A stretch of 64,000 nt of DNA from Nevskia ramosa DSM 11499 (GTDB lineage Bacteria; Pseudomonadota; Gammaproteobacteria; Nevskiales; Nevskiaceae). Below the pieces are notes generated by a model. It had not been told where the DNA came from and did no database searches. It worked only from the letters and a program-made list of their open reading frames with translations. The DNA is taken from NCBI RefSeq assembly GCF_000420645.1, contig NZ_ATVI01000011.1:62001-126000 (forward strand), given 5' to 3'. Every line of letters starts with the position of its first letter. Position 1 is the stretch's first letter. Shown here in pieces: positions 25,597-35,349 of this stretch. The position numbers were made by a program, and so were the translations under genes.

Positions 25597-28179
25597 CTAC
25601 CAGCCCAACCCGAGGCAAGTGAATTGCGCTCGGTTCTTCAGACGGTAGGCCAACGCGGAGGGTTCAAGCCTCCCCATATTCTGCGCGATCAGCTTGCCAT
25701 AATCCTGCCTAGCGGCGAATAGTGCGGCCGCCGGCCCCTTCTGGGCTGCAAGGTGTTGCCAGAACGCCAGATGCAAAGGCAGGGCGGGATTCACAGTTGG
25801 CGAGGCGTTTTCGCCCGAGTAGTGTGAGCCGGTGCAGCCGACAAAAGCGTTGGCGCCGGCTTTGAGATAACTCAAGGCGATGGAGCGTCCGGCGAGGCGG
25901 GGCGTCGGCAAGTCCTTGTGCTCGGCCTCGCTGGCTTTCTCGCTAACGGTCAGTGCGCCCCAGCAGCAGCCGGCGAAAGCAACTCCCTCGAACGACCGGG
26001 GCACGCTGTCAATCGTGAAGGCAATCGTGCCATTGCCGTTCTGGCGCTCGCCAGTAAAGCGCGTGGCATCATCCTCGGCACCGTGCAGCATCAGGTAATG
26101 GCAGTTGGCGGCGAGATCGAGAGGGAGAATCTCGCCAGCGAGAAACATCTCGCTGACCTTGAGCTTCGCCGAGCCGCTCAGGGCCTTCCAGACCTTATCG
26201 GCGAACGGCCGTTTGACATTGCGGATACCGAAACGGCTACTGGGATCGACCGGCCGGGCTGTCAGTGCGGTCAGGAACAGGGCGGAATCGTGTGCATCGG
26301 GGATGCGCGAAACCGGCAGCTCCGGTAGCCGATCGCCATCGAGGTCGGCATAGCCGTCATCGCTCCAAACAACGTAGTTGTCAAGATCATCAGCGGCACT
26401 GTCCAAGGCCTGCCGTACCTCGCTGGGCAGCACGTCTATGATCGACGACGGCACGACATCGTACCCGCCGGCAATCACAACTCCTTTGATAATAGGGTCT
26501 TGCTGCAGCATTTTAATTGCAGCGGCCTCCGGATCCCCGGATACACGCGCCAAGTCGCAGAGTTGCTGGCCAGCGACGCGGATGGCGTCCAGTGCGAGCT
26601 TCGCTTCCTCGCGGCCGATATTGGCGGCTAGGCGCTCAGAATGGGTCACGAATAACAGCTTCGGCAGCTTGCGCGACAAAACAATGTTGCCATGCGACGG
26701 CTCGGAATTGCGCTGAACAGGACGTCGTTCGGAGGGCTCGTCCCCAGGTCGTGGGCGCGCCACCACCTTACCGGCGCTGGGGCCGCCGTGGGAGATGATC
26801 TCGATGCCGGCGATGGTCAGGTGAATCGGCGTCTGCGGCAGATTGACGATGATGATCTGCGCTCCCTGCCCAACTTCGGTCGGCAGCGCTGCCGCGACTT
26901 GGATCGGCGCTACGACTGGCGTCGTTATCTCGATAGGTTCGTCGTCGAGCACGTTCGGGTCGAAGTTGTTGACCTTACCGCGACTGACTTCGACGGCAGT
27001 TTGGTCCTTGCGGTGCGGCCTCACGACGATGCGTCCATTGCGATCTGTACGCGCAAAGGTGATCAAATCCTTGCGCTGCTTGAGCATGTCCAGGGTTTCG
27101 GCATCGGGATGGCTGCTGTCACGACTGCCACCACTGTGCACGATGATCTCGGGATCGCCCAGATCAGCCAGAAACATCTCATCCTGGCCATTCCAACTGG
27201 TGTGGTGGGTCGTCTTGAACACCTTGTATGGCCCGGCCTTTTTGACCCGCTCGCGCAGGTCGGCAATCTCGCTATCAAGTCCTCGGACGTCCGGCGCCGC
27301 GAATTGCATGTCACCGGCCAGTAGGACGCGGGCGCTTGTGGGGCCGAAGGCCAGTGTGATGCTCTGGCAGTTCATGCCACTACCACGTGGATTGCGCGGG
27401 TCGGAGAAGCGCGACTGCTGCACAATCTTGCGATAGAGCCGTACTGAATCCAAACTCGAATCGGCAGCGAGTTCGGACCGCACCGCGTCGACCGCATCCT
27501 CATTGGTGTTTGAGATCTGATCGGCGGCCAACACCAGTTGGTCCAGGCTCGGGCCAAGCAGTTCCATCTTGGTCGGCTTGAGCTCGGCCACGAGCGCCGC
27601 CGGCAGTGGATCGCCAGCGTACTCGATCACCTGCACGCCGGTGCTGACAAGGTCTTCGATCATCTTTGCGTAGCGTGGCTCGACCGTGCTCGCATCCTGT
27701 ATGAAGTCGGCGAGTTCTCGGTTGCTCAAATCCGACGCGTCTTCCTCGCGTAGCACGGCGGCCAAGGCTTGCGTCGCGGCATCAGCAAGGTCGGAGGTAT
27801 TGGCGTTTTCTATACTGCGGCCGAAGCCGGCGCGATGATCGGTGATGAGCGCCCAACGCGGCCGGATCACGCCCTCAGTTACGAGCTCCGGCAAACAGCC
27901 GATGTGGTCCGCATGGCAGTGCGTCACCACCAGCAACGCGATGTCGTACGGCGGCGGTCGGTTGAAGATGGCCTTGAGCTGGTCAGGAATTGATTCGGTG
28001 CCTTTCTGCCCTTTGAAATCGCCGGAATGACTGCCATCGATGAGCACGCTGGTGTCGCCAAAGCGCACCAAAATACATTCACCATACTTGGTACGCCCGA
28101 CGTCTAGGAAGTGGTACTCGCCCGTTGCCGACGCATCTTCTTCAATCGCCGCCAATGCTCGCTTTCGTGCCTTCGCCAT
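25597..28179 (-). CDS. Metallo-beta-lactamase fold hydrolase fused to a C25 (gingipain-like) cysteine protease
   Basis: An 860-residue cytoplasmic fusion without a signal peptide. Residues 20-400 are a ComEC/Rec2-like MBL domain: YGECILVRFGDTSVLIDG near 32, the metal motif HCHADH at 87-92, a later Asp in VLLAGDMQF (about 312) and a His in TTHHTSWNG (about 345). After a linker, residues about 560-855 form a C25 peptidase fold: VVIAGGYDVVPSS, then DDGYADLDGDRLPELPVSRI, the catalytic His in YLMLHGAEDD (about 698), the nucleophile Cys in FAGCCWGALT (about 735) and GANAFVGCTGSHYSG. Secreted gingipains lack an MBL domain. The combination suggests regulated intracellular proteolysis, perhaps defence. 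Domain calls are firm; the role is unknown. Confidence 0.88.
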   Translation of the reverse strand: MAKARKRALAAIEEDASATGEYHFLDVGRTKYGECILVRFGDTSVLIDGSHSGDFKGQKGTESIPDQLKAIFNRPPPYDIALLVVTHCHADHIGCLPELVTEGVIRPRWALITDHRAGFGRSIENANTSDLADAATQALAAVLREEDASDLSNRELADFIQDASTVEPRYAKMIEDLVSTGVQVIEYAGDPLPAALVAELKPTKMELLGPSLDQLVLAADQISNTNEDAVDAVRSELAADSSLDSVRLYRKIVQQSRFSDPRNPRGSGMNCQSITLAFGPTSARVLLAGDMQFAAPDVRGLDSEIADLRERVKKAGPYKVFKTTHHTSWNGQDEMFLADLGDPEIIVHSGGSRDSSHPDAETLDMLKQRKDLITFARTDRNGRIVVRPHRKDQTAVEVSRGKVNNFDPNVLDDEPIEITTPVVAPIQVAAALPTEVGQGAQIIIVNLPQTPIHLTIAGIEIISHGGPSAGKVVARPRPGDEPSERRPVQRNSEPSHGNIVLSRKLPKLLFVTHSERLAANIGREEAKLALDAIRVAGQQLCDLARVSGDPEAAAIKMLQQDPIIKGVVIAGGYDVVPSSIIDVLPSEVRQALDSAADDLDNYVVWSDDGYADLDGDRLPELPVSRIPDAHDSALFLTALTARPVDPSSRFGIRNVKRPFADKVWKALSGSAKLKVSEMFLAGEILPLDLAANCHYLMLHGAEDDATRFTGERQNGNGTIAFTIDSVPRSFEGVAFAGCCWGALTVSEKASEAEHKDLPTPRLAGRSIALSYLKAGANAFVGCTGSHYSGENASPTVNPALPLHLAFWQHLAAQKGPAAALFAARQDYGKLIAQNMGRLEPSALAYRLKNRAQFTCLGLGW

Positions 28180-28824
28180 ATTCTCCCCCGGCTTCCTACT
28201 CTGGCTCTATCTCCTTCACTTCCCGATATGAAAGGCCTGCTTACAAGATCATCCCATCGCGAAGTCAACTAAAAATCGACAAGGAGCGCGCGGCTACGGT
28301 GTCGCCTATCGGCCGCATGCCTATCCCGGCAGGTACCGGCTCGCCAAGATTAAGTAGATAAGTCCCCAGCGCCTGTTGCCGCCAAGACGTTGTTCCATTG
28401 TCGTTGCCCCCGAGGCTCCCGAACGAGACTGCCACCTCAAGCTCAATGTATACCGACACTTTTTAGGAGTTCAATGGCGGTCAAGACGGCCAGCCGACGC
28501 TTGTGCGACGCGGTTCACGATTGGCGATCGTCGAGGGAAGGACTGCATTTGTGCAGGATGATGCAAGCCCGAGTGAGCTTGACCCATGAACAGGGTCTAT
28601 CTGCGTACGCGTGCTCATCATTCATCGACGGTTATGGCATCCGGCATGGCAGGTGGCTGTCGGGGATGGTCAAGCCGGTGGCCAATGCTGATGAGTGATG
28701 CGCTTCGGTCGATGTTTTGGCCATCGCCCCTCCGCAGCCAAGCGATTGATTTTCTTGCCAGCGTCTTTGCAAACCAATTAGCTCAATGATGCAGCCAATT
28801 CGCAATGACGGACCTAATTAGCAG
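28180..28824. other. Intergenic region upstream of the MBL-C25 gene
   Basis: About 645 bases. It should contain the promoter of the minus-strand protease operon. Several short open frames exist on both strands (for example about 100 codons at 28390-28698) but none shows a ribosome site, codon bias or recognisable motif. I could not identify IS ends or a relic with confidence. Confidence 0.45.
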
Positions 28825-29382
28825 CTAACAAGGAACCTTCTTGCGCGCGTAGGCCAGCAGGAACTCCATCTGATCGGCCAGGATCCTGCGGTTCGACAGG
28901 ATCAGGTACTGGGCCAGGTTCGGGATGTACGGCACGGCCAGCAGCTTCATGCCGGCTTCTTCGGGCGTGCGGTCGTCCTTGTACTGGTTGCAGTTGCGGC
29001 AGGCGGTGACGCAGTTTTCCCAGATGCTGCCACCACCTCGGGAAGCCGGAATGATGTGGTCGCGGGTCAGATCGTTCGGCGAGAATTGCCGGCCGCAATA
29101 CAGGCAGAGATTGCGATCGCGCTGGAACAGGGTGCGGTTGGTCAGCAGCGGCGCGTTGCCGCCACTGAAGCGGCGCGAGCGATCGGCCACCGCGATGATC
29201 GAGCCGATCCGCAGTTCCGACGGCAGCCCGGTGCGGCCATTGGTGCCACCGCGAATGATGAATTGCTCGGCACCCGCTTCCCAGCGCACGCAATCGCGTG
29301 CGTACAGCGTCGCGGCAGTCTGCCAACGGATCCAGCTGACCGGCATCCCACCAATATCCAGCTTGAGGATCGAGGGCATCAT
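28825..29382 (-). CDS. HNH endonuclease domain protein
   Basis: A 185-residue cytoplasmic protein of the compact HNH family that is common and solitary in proteobacterial chromosomes. Two zinc knuckles frame the nuclease motif: CLYCGRQFS near residue 90, the DHIIPASRGG catalytic segment and then WENCVTACRNCNQYKDD. ATG 29382 (or the adjacent ATG 29379) gives the usual MPSILKLD-type beginning; the frame continues far upstream but with no family-like sequence. No restriction or phage genes accompany it, so a housekeeping DNA-processing role is more likely than defence. Confidence 0.85.
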   Translation of the reverse strand: MMPSILKLDIGGMPVSWIRWQTAATLYARDCVRWEAGAEQFIIRGGTNGRTGLPSELRIGSIIAVADRSRRFSGGNAPLLTNRTLFQRDRNLCLYCGRQFSPNDLTRDHIIPASRGGGSIWENCVTACRNCNQYKDDRTPEEAGMKLLAVPYIPNLAQYLILSNRRILADQMEFLLAYARKKVPC

Positions 29383-29661
29383 GGTCTTGACTTTAGCCGG
29401 TTTCCAAAGGCGTGTGTTCAAGCAAGAACCATGCGCCCGTGATGTTGCAGCAAGGCGTCTGCGCCTCATCCGCAATGACCGGACCTCCGTAAGCAAGCCG
29501 GTGGCAACGACGGAACGTCCTTGGCGGAATCCGGTCAGACGAAGCTCCACTGCTTCGTACCGAACGGTAACATCCAGCTTCGGCCCGCAGGCTCCGCTGC
29601 CTTGCATTCACCTGCGGCTGCCCCACCTTGCCCTCATCTGGCAGTCATCCGGGAGTGACCC

Positions 29662-30102
<441 letters not shown>

Positions 30103-30271
30103 ACGATCAGCCATGAATCCGGAACGGCTCGGTGCAGACGCGGCACCGGCTGTTCCGCGACGATTGGCGCATGATTCGCAGCCTCGCTACCTGGCTGCCC
30201 TTCGGCCCGGCCGTGTCGCCTTGCGACGACTGCCGATCAGGCCCTGATTCAGCCCTCATGGAGAGCCCCTG

Positions 30272-30901
30272 ATGAACATCGTCTGTGATCTTCCTGCTGC
30301 CGCACGACGCGCCGACCACTCCGGCTTCCCCGACCCTGCCCGCGACCTGGGCCCGACCACCGACGGCGCGCAGGAAGCAGTCTTCGCGGCCGGTTGCTTC
30401 TGGTGCGTGGAAGCGGTGTTCGAGCGCCTCGATGGCGTTTCCGAAGTGATTTCCGGCTATGCCGGCGGCAATGCCGACAGCGCCAACTACGAAGCGGTCT
30501 GCACCGGCCGCACCGACCATGCCGAAGTCGTCAAGATCGTCTACGACCCGGCCGTGATCAGCTACGGCGCGCTGCTCAAGGTGCTGTTCGCGGTGGCCCA
30601 CGATCCGACCACGCTCGACCGCCAGGGCAATGACCGCGGCCGTCAGTACCGCTCGGCGATCTTCTTCCACGATGAGGCCGAGCGTGACGTGGCCGCCGCC
30701 TACATCGCCCAGCTCGAAGCCGCGAAAGTGTTCCGCAGCCCTATCGTCACCGCGCTGGTGCCGCTGGAGAAGTTCTTCACCGCCGAGGTCTATCACCAGA
30801 ATTACGCGGTGCGAAATCCTGGCCAACCGTACATCGCCGGCGTGGCGCTGCCGAAGGTCGACAAGCTCGAACACAAGTTCGCCGACTACGTCCGCAAATA
30901 A
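30272..30901 (+). CDS. msrA: Peptide-methionine (S)-S-oxide reductase MsrA
   Basis: Repairs the S-epimer of methionine sulfoxide in oxidised proteins. The catalytic motif GCFWC at residues 41-45 (nucleophile Cys42) and the following GYAGG, TGRTDHAEVV and YHQNY motifs are all present. The 209-residue length includes about 35 extra residues before the catalytic motif, with no clear export signal. GGAG precedes ATG 30272. No late resolving Cys pair is obvious near the C-terminus, so Cys45 may act as the resolving partner. It lies 19 bp before the MsrB gene; together they repair both epimers. Confidence 0.95.
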   Translation: MNIVCDLPAAARRADHSGFPDPARDLGPTTDGAQEAVFAAGCFWCVEAVFERLDGVSEVISGYAGGNADSANYEAVCTGRTDHAEVVKIVYDPAVISYGALLKVLFAVAHDPTTLDRQGNDRGRQYRSAIFFHDEAERDVAAAYIAQLEAAKVFRSPIVTALVPLEKFFTAEVYHQNYAVRNPGQPYIAGVALPKVDKLEHKFADYVRK

Positions 30902-30920
30902 TCCTCTTTGGAAATCAATC

Positions 30921-31412
30921 ATGGCCAAACCAGAACCCGTCATCGTCAATCCGCCGGTCCCGCCATCCGCCAGCGGCTATGACCTGCGTCCGATCAGCCC
31001 GGCGCTGAAGACCGAGCTGGCGCAATCGCTGACTGCCGAAGAGCATCGCGTGCTGCTTGAGCACGGCACCGAGCGCGCCTTCTGCGGCCAGTTCACCGAC
31101 AACAAGAAGGCCGGCACCTACGCCTGCCGCCTGTGCGGCCTGCCGCTGTTCCGCTCGAACACCAAGTTCGATTCCGGCACCGGCTGGCCGAGCTTCTTCG
31201 AGCCCTTCGATCCGGCGCACATCCGCAGCATCACCGATCGCAGCTACGGCATGATCCGCACCGAAGTGCGCTGCCAGCGCTGCGACGGCCACCTCGGCCA
31301 CGTGTTCAACGACGGCCCCAAGCCGAGCGGCCAGCGCTACTGCCTGAACTCGGTATCGATGGCGTTCTTCGATGAAGGTCAGCCGGTGCCGCAGCACACT
31401 GATCTGGTCTGA
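30921..31412 (+). CDS. msrB: Peptide-methionine (R)-S-oxide reductase MsrB
   Basis: Reduces the R-epimer of methionine sulfoxide, complementing the adjacent MsrA. The 163-residue protein has the structural zinc cysteines (ACRLCG and VRCQRCDGHLGHVF), the FDSGTGWPSFF motif and the catalytic Cys in GQRYCLNSVSM. The ATG at 30921 is preferred over a longer frame that runs through the msrA gene. It is co-transcribed with msrA on spacing. Confidence 0.95.
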   Translation: MAKPEPVIVNPPVPPSASGYDLRPISPALKTELAQSLTAEEHRVLLEHGTERAFCGQFTDNKKAGTYACRLCGLPLFRSNTKFDSGTGWPSFFEPFDPAHIRSITDRSYGMIRTEVRCQRCDGHLGHVFNDGPKPSGQRYCLNSVSMAFFDEGQPVPQHTDLV

Positions 31413-31452
31413 ACGCAGTCTCGCTGTTCAAACAATAACGAGGAGATGAGAC

Positions 31453-32052
31453 ATGGCTGAACCGCGCACCCTCACCCAGATTGCCGGTGCCCCGCTGACG
31501 CCGTCACCGCTGGCCAGTTCCGCGTTGCTGGTGATCGATCTGCAGAACGAATACCAGAGCGGCGCGCTGCCGCTCGATCAGCTCGACCGCGCGTTGACCG
31601 AGACGAAGAAGCTGCTGAGCCTCGCGCGCGCCAACGGCGTGCCGGTGTTCCACTTCCAGCACAAGACCGGCCCCGGCGCGCCGATCTTCGATCCCACCGG
31701 CCCCTACTTCGGCCTGATCGATTCGGTGAAGCCGATCACCGGCGAAGCGGTGATCGAGAAGAACTACCCGAACTGCTTCACCGCCACCGGCCTCGACGAT
31801 CAGCTGAAAGCCAGCGGCCGCACCGAAGTGATCATCGCCGGCGCGATGACCCACATGTGCATCTCCGCCACCGCCCGCTCGGCGTTCGATCACGGCTATC
31901 GCGCGACAGTCGTTGCCGATGCCTGCGCGACGCGGTCTTTGCCGGGCGCGCTCGGCGGCAGCATTCCGGCCTCGCAGGTGCACGACACGGCGCTGGCCGA
32001 GATTGCCGATGGCTTCAATGTCGTCGTGAAAGATGCGAGTGCCTGGAAGTAA
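31453..32052 (+). CDS. Isochorismatase-fold cysteine hydrolase
   Basis: A 199-residue hydrolase of the isochorismatase/nicotinamidase superfamily. The catalytic triad is visible: Asp in LLVIDLQNEY, Lys in IEKNYPNCF and Cys in GAMTHMCISATARSAFD. GAGGAG precedes ATG 31453. It is followed at once by a strong terminator, so it ends the transcription unit that may begin at the glyoxalase or msr genes. The substrate is unknown; many such proteins act on small amides. Confidence 0.9.
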   Translation: MAEPRTLTQIAGAPLTPSPLASSALLVIDLQNEYQSGALPLDQLDRALTETKKLLSLARANGVPVFHFQHKTGPGAPIFDPTGPYFGLIDSVKPITGEAVIEKNYPNCFTATGLDDQLKASGRTEVIIAGAMTHMCISATARSAFDHGYRATVVADACATRSLPGALGGSIPASQVHDTALAEIADGFNVVVKDASAWK

Positions 32053-32070
32053 CGGCATCCCGTTGAAACA

Positions 32071-32103
32071 AGCCCGCTGCCCGCAAGGCCAGCGGGCTTT
32101 TTC
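32071..32103 (+). terminator. Rho-independent terminator after the isochorismatase-fold gene
   Basis: A nine-base-pair stem AGCCCGCTG/CAGCGGGCT with a ten-base loop, followed by TTTTTC. It sits 18 bases after the stop codon. Confidence 0.9.
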
Positions 32104-32119
32104 TTGACCCGCGACCGCC

Positions 32120-32872
32120 TCAGCGCCGCTTGAACGTCACCACCAGCACGTCACGATAAGCCGGCTGGCTCGGGTCCAGCGCTTCGACCGGCGTCACGCC
32201 GTGGCGTACGCGGGCGTCGTCGACGAGCGCGGCGTCGAAGGCATCGGTCAGGGTGAAGCTGCCGAGCGTGTTGCCGCCGGCATCGATGATCGTCGTGGTG
32301 CCTTCGGCGATGTTCTGGCGACGGATCATCAGCACCAGCACGTGATCGACGCCATCACGGTGCGCGCCTTCCGGTGTTGGCTGGCCGGCGATGCCGGGGC
32401 CGGCTTCGATGCGGAACTGGTGGACTTCGACTTTCCAGTTCGCGACCTCTGGCGACAGCCGTCCGAACAGGCCAGCGCACCAGCGCAGGAGGGTGCCCAG
32501 ACTGGCACCCGCGCCGATCGCATCGGTGACCGGCTCGAACCAGCGCGCGATGCCGCCGTTCAGCGGGTTGTATTCCAGACCCTGCCAGTGCGGTTGATGC
32601 GCCTCGCGCACTAGCGTGCCGCCGGCTTCGATCGCGTAAACCGCATGACGGCGCCTGCGATAACGGCCGCCATCGGCCATGAACGCATCGAGCGCGAGAT
32701 CATTCCAGCTGCCGCTGAACTCGGCCCAGTCGGCCAGCGAACCGGCGGACAGCAGCGCGCCCTGCATCGCCGCACCGGCGACGAAGGCATAGCCCTCGGT
32801 CGCAATCGCTGACCGCAGCCTGGCCGGCGACGGCAAGGCGATGACGGCAGGACGGTTCGGGGCGAGGCTCAT
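32120..32872 (-). CDS. 2-oxoglutarate-Fe(II) dioxygenase family protein
   Basis: A 250-residue non-haem iron oxygenase of the 2OG-Fe_Oxy_2 type, which includes free amino-acid hydroxylases. Iron ligands are visible as the HxD motif in PEGAHRDGVDHV (about residue 172) and a distal His in DARVRHGVTPVE (about 226). WKVEVHQFRIEA precedes the motif as is usual in the family. It stands alone, convergent with the isochorismatase-fold gene and 62 bp downstream of the MMPL transporter operon on the same strand. Hydroxylation of an amino acid is a guess from the family; the substrate cannot be read. Confidence 0.82.
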   Translation of the reverse strand: MSLAPNRPAVIALPSPARLRSAIATEGYAFVAGAAMQGALLSAGSLADWAEFSGSWNDLALDAFMADGGRYRRRRHAVYAIEAGGTLVREAHQPHWQGLEYNPLNGGIARWFEPVTDAIGAGASLGTLLRWCAGLFGRLSPEVANWKVEVHQFRIEAGPGIAGQPTPEGAHRDGVDHVLVLMIRRQNIAEGTTTIIDAGGNTLGSFTLTDAFDAALVDDARVRHGVTPVEALDPSQPAYRDVLVVTFKRR

Positions 32873-32934
32873 GGCGGACGCGGATTATCCGCGAACGCGC
32901 GCCGCTGTGAATGGAACGTCGAAGGCAGGGTCGA

Positions 32935-35349
32935 TCAAGCCTTCTTCGCCTTGACGAAAAAGGCCAGCAAGGACGGCAGCAAGATCAGCGCGCCGAGCAT
33001 GTTGACCAGGAACATGAAGCTCAGCAGCAAGCCCATGTCGGCCTGGAACTTCAGCGCCGAGAACGCCCAGGTTGCGACACCCAGGCTCATCGTCACCGCG
33101 GTGAACGCCGCCGCCGCGCCGCGTTCCTTGAGCGCGATGAAGAAGGCTTCGGTAAGCCGCTTGCCATGGTGCAGGTGCACTTCGATGCGGTCGTAAAGGT
33201 AGATGCCGTAGTCGACACCGACACCGACGCCGAGCGCGACCACCGGCAGGGTCGATACCTTCAGGCCGATGCCGAGCGCCGCCATCAACGCGTTGTTCAG
33301 CAGCGATACCAGCGCCAGCGGGAGGATGATGCACAAGGTTGCGCCGAACGAGCGGAAGGTCAGCAGGCACATCAGGGTGATGGCGCCGAAGATCGCGGCC
33401 AGTTCGTGCTTGTCCGCTTCCTCGACCGCTTCATTGGTCGCCGCCATGACGCCGGCATTGCCGGAAGCCAGCTTGAACTCGACCAGCGGCGCGATTGCCT
33501 TGAACTCGCTGGCCGGCGAATGAAACTCGAGGTTCCAGTCCTTCACCGACTGCACGATGTGGGCCAGCGTTTCGCCCTGGTGATCGCTGGTGAAGAACAG
33601 CATCTGCATTGCCGAACAGTCCGAGTTCAGCAGGCCGGTGCCGGTATCGATCGGTGTCACCGCTTGGGCAAGCACATCGCGATTACGCGCCAGCACGCGC
33701 CAGCGCAAGGAGCCTTCGTTGAAGCCGGCGTTGACGATCTTGGCCATGCCCGGCAGCGAAATCGCGCTGGCGATGCCGGCCACGTTCTTCATCTTCCACT
33801 CGAACGCGTCCATCGCATCCATCACCCGGTGATCGGTGCAGGCGCCATCGATGTCGTGGGTCTGGACAACGATCGAGATGACGTCGACGCCGATCTTGAA
33901 GTTGTTGGTGATCGCCGCGTTGTCGCGGTTGTAGCGGGAATCCTCACGCAACTCCGGCAGGCCCGAGCCGAGATCGCCAACCTTCTGCCCGCGCGCCAGC
34001 GCGAAGCCGACGACCAGCAGCACGACGCTGCCGGCAATCGCCCAGACCGCGGTGCGGCGTTCGGCGAAATGCGAGCAGGCGCGCCAGATCGGCTCGAAGC
34101 TTTTCTCCTGCGCCTGCTTGGCATCGAGCGTCTTCTGATCGATGCGCAGATAGGTCAGCAGGATCGGCAGCACCATCTTGTTGGTGACGATCATCAAGCT
34201 GACGCCAAGCGTGGCGGTGATGCCCAGCTCGCGAACGATGTCGATCTCGATCAGCATGATCACCAGGAAGCCGAGCGCGTTGGTAACCAGCGCCAGCGTC
34301 CCCGGAATGAACAGCTGCGAGAACGCAAAGCGCGAGGCATCGGTGGAATCGAAGCCGTCGGCGATCGCGTCCTTCCAGGCATTGGTCATCTGCACGGCGT
34401 GACTGCAGCCGATCGAGAAGATCAGGAACGGCACCAGGATCGACAGCGGATCGATGCCGTAACCGGCCAGCGGCAAGCTGCCCAGCAGCCACAGCACCGG
34501 CAGCAGCGCGCAGACCAATGCCACACCGGTCAGCTTGGCGGACTTGGTGTACCAGAGCAGCAAGAGTGCAGTGATCACGAAGGCGATCAGGAAGAAGGCG
34601 ATGACGCCCTTCGCACCATCGGTGATGTCACCCACGGCTTTCGCGAAGCCGATGATGTGCACCGTGATGCCGTCCTTCTGATACTTCGCGCGCAGCGTTT
34701 CAAGCTCGGCGGCGATGCGCGGATAGTTCAGCTTCTCGCCGGTTTCCGGATCGACATCGAGCAGATCGGCTCGGATCAGCGCGCCATGCAGATCGTTGGA
34801 AACCAGACGGCCGACGAGCCCAGCCTTCTGCACGTTGCGACGCACGGTTTCGAGATCTTCCGGCTCACCCTGGAAAGTGGCCGGGATGACGTTGCCGCCG
34901 GCGAAGCCGCCTTCGACAATCTCGATGAAACGCACGTTCGGCGTGAACAGCGATTGCACGGTCGGGCGATCGACACCCTTGATATAGAACAGGTCGTCGG
35001 TCGCGGCCTTGAGATCGGCCATGAAGGCCTTGTCGAAGATCGTCGTGGTCTGGCCTTCCACCGGCTCGCGGATCAGCGCGACGATGATGCGATTGGCACC
35101 GCCGAAGGTCTGCTCGTAGTCCGTGAACGTCTTCATGTACGGATGTTCGAGCGGGATCATCTTCTTGAAGCCGGCATCCACCTTCAGCCCGCTCGCCGAC
35201 CAGGCGAGGAACACGGTGAGGGCCGCAAAGATGGCGAGCATCAGGCCGCGATGGTTGAACAGCAGGTTCGACAGGCCCTGGATCAGGCTGCCGAGCGGCC
35301 CTTCGATGCGCGGCAGATCGGCCGTGGTCTTGCGCGGCGTCGGCGTCAT
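32935..35349 (-). CDS. RND/MMPL-family transporter
   Basis: An 804-residue inner-membrane protein with the two-fold RND/MMPL plan: one N-terminal membrane helix (LMLAIFAALTVFLAW), a large periplasmic loop, a helix bundle about residues 240-420 with ILVPFLIFSIGCSHAVQM, a second loop, and a final bundle with LGVGVGVDYGIYLYDR and LGALILLPSLLAFF. This is an HAE3/MMPL-like exporter of hydrophobic molecules rather than a drug-efflux AcrB type. Its ATG overlaps the Ycf48-like gene's stop (ATGA), so the two are translationally coupled. It is the last gene of a four-gene operon with DUF1302, DUF1329 and Ycf48-like proteins, inferred to form a trans-envelope lipid or steroid-type transport system. Confidence 0.9.
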   Translation of the reverse strand: MTPTPRKTTADLPRIEGPLGSLIQGLSNLLFNHRGLMLAIFAALTVFLAWSASGLKVDAGFKKMIPLEHPYMKTFTDYEQTFGGANRIIVALIREPVEGQTTTIFDKAFMADLKAATDDLFYIKGVDRPTVQSLFTPNVRFIEIVEGGFAGGNVIPATFQGEPEDLETVRRNVQKAGLVGRLVSNDLHGALIRADLLDVDPETGEKLNYPRIAAELETLRAKYQKDGITVHIIGFAKAVGDITDGAKGVIAFFLIAFVITALLLLWYTKSAKLTGVALVCALLPVLWLLGSLPLAGYGIDPLSILVPFLIFSIGCSHAVQMTNAWKDAIADGFDSTDASRFAFSQLFIPGTLALVTNALGFLVIMLIEIDIVRELGITATLGVSLMIVTNKMVLPILLTYLRIDQKTLDAKQAQEKSFEPIWRACSHFAERRTAVWAIAGSVVLLVVGFALARGQKVGDLGSGLPELREDSRYNRDNAAITNNFKIGVDVISIVVQTHDIDGACTDHRVMDAMDAFEWKMKNVAGIASAISLPGMAKIVNAGFNEGSLRWRVLARNRDVLAQAVTPIDTGTGLLNSDCSAMQMLFFTSDHQGETLAHIVQSVKDWNLEFHSPASEFKAIAPLVEFKLASGNAGVMAATNEAVEEADKHELAAIFGAITLMCLLTFRSFGATLCIILPLALVSLLNNALMAALGIGLKVSTLPVVALGVGVGVDYGIYLYDRIEVHLHHGKRLTEAFFIALKERGAAAAFTAVTMSLGVATWAFSALKFQADMGLLLSFMFLVNMLGALILLPSLLAFFVKAKKA

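Noticed and set aside
28390-28698. A 102-codon plus-strand frame upstream of the MBL-C25 gene, with a fragment (RVYLR) reminiscent of serine recombinases nearby
   Set aside because: The resemblance covers only a handful of residues and no catalytic Ser region follows; too weak to call a recombinase relic.
28825-29382. HNH nuclease considered as part of a defence island with the MBL-C25 locus
   Set aside because: It belongs to a compact HNH family usually found alone in chromosomes, is separated by about 645 bases from the protease operon, and has normal high GC.
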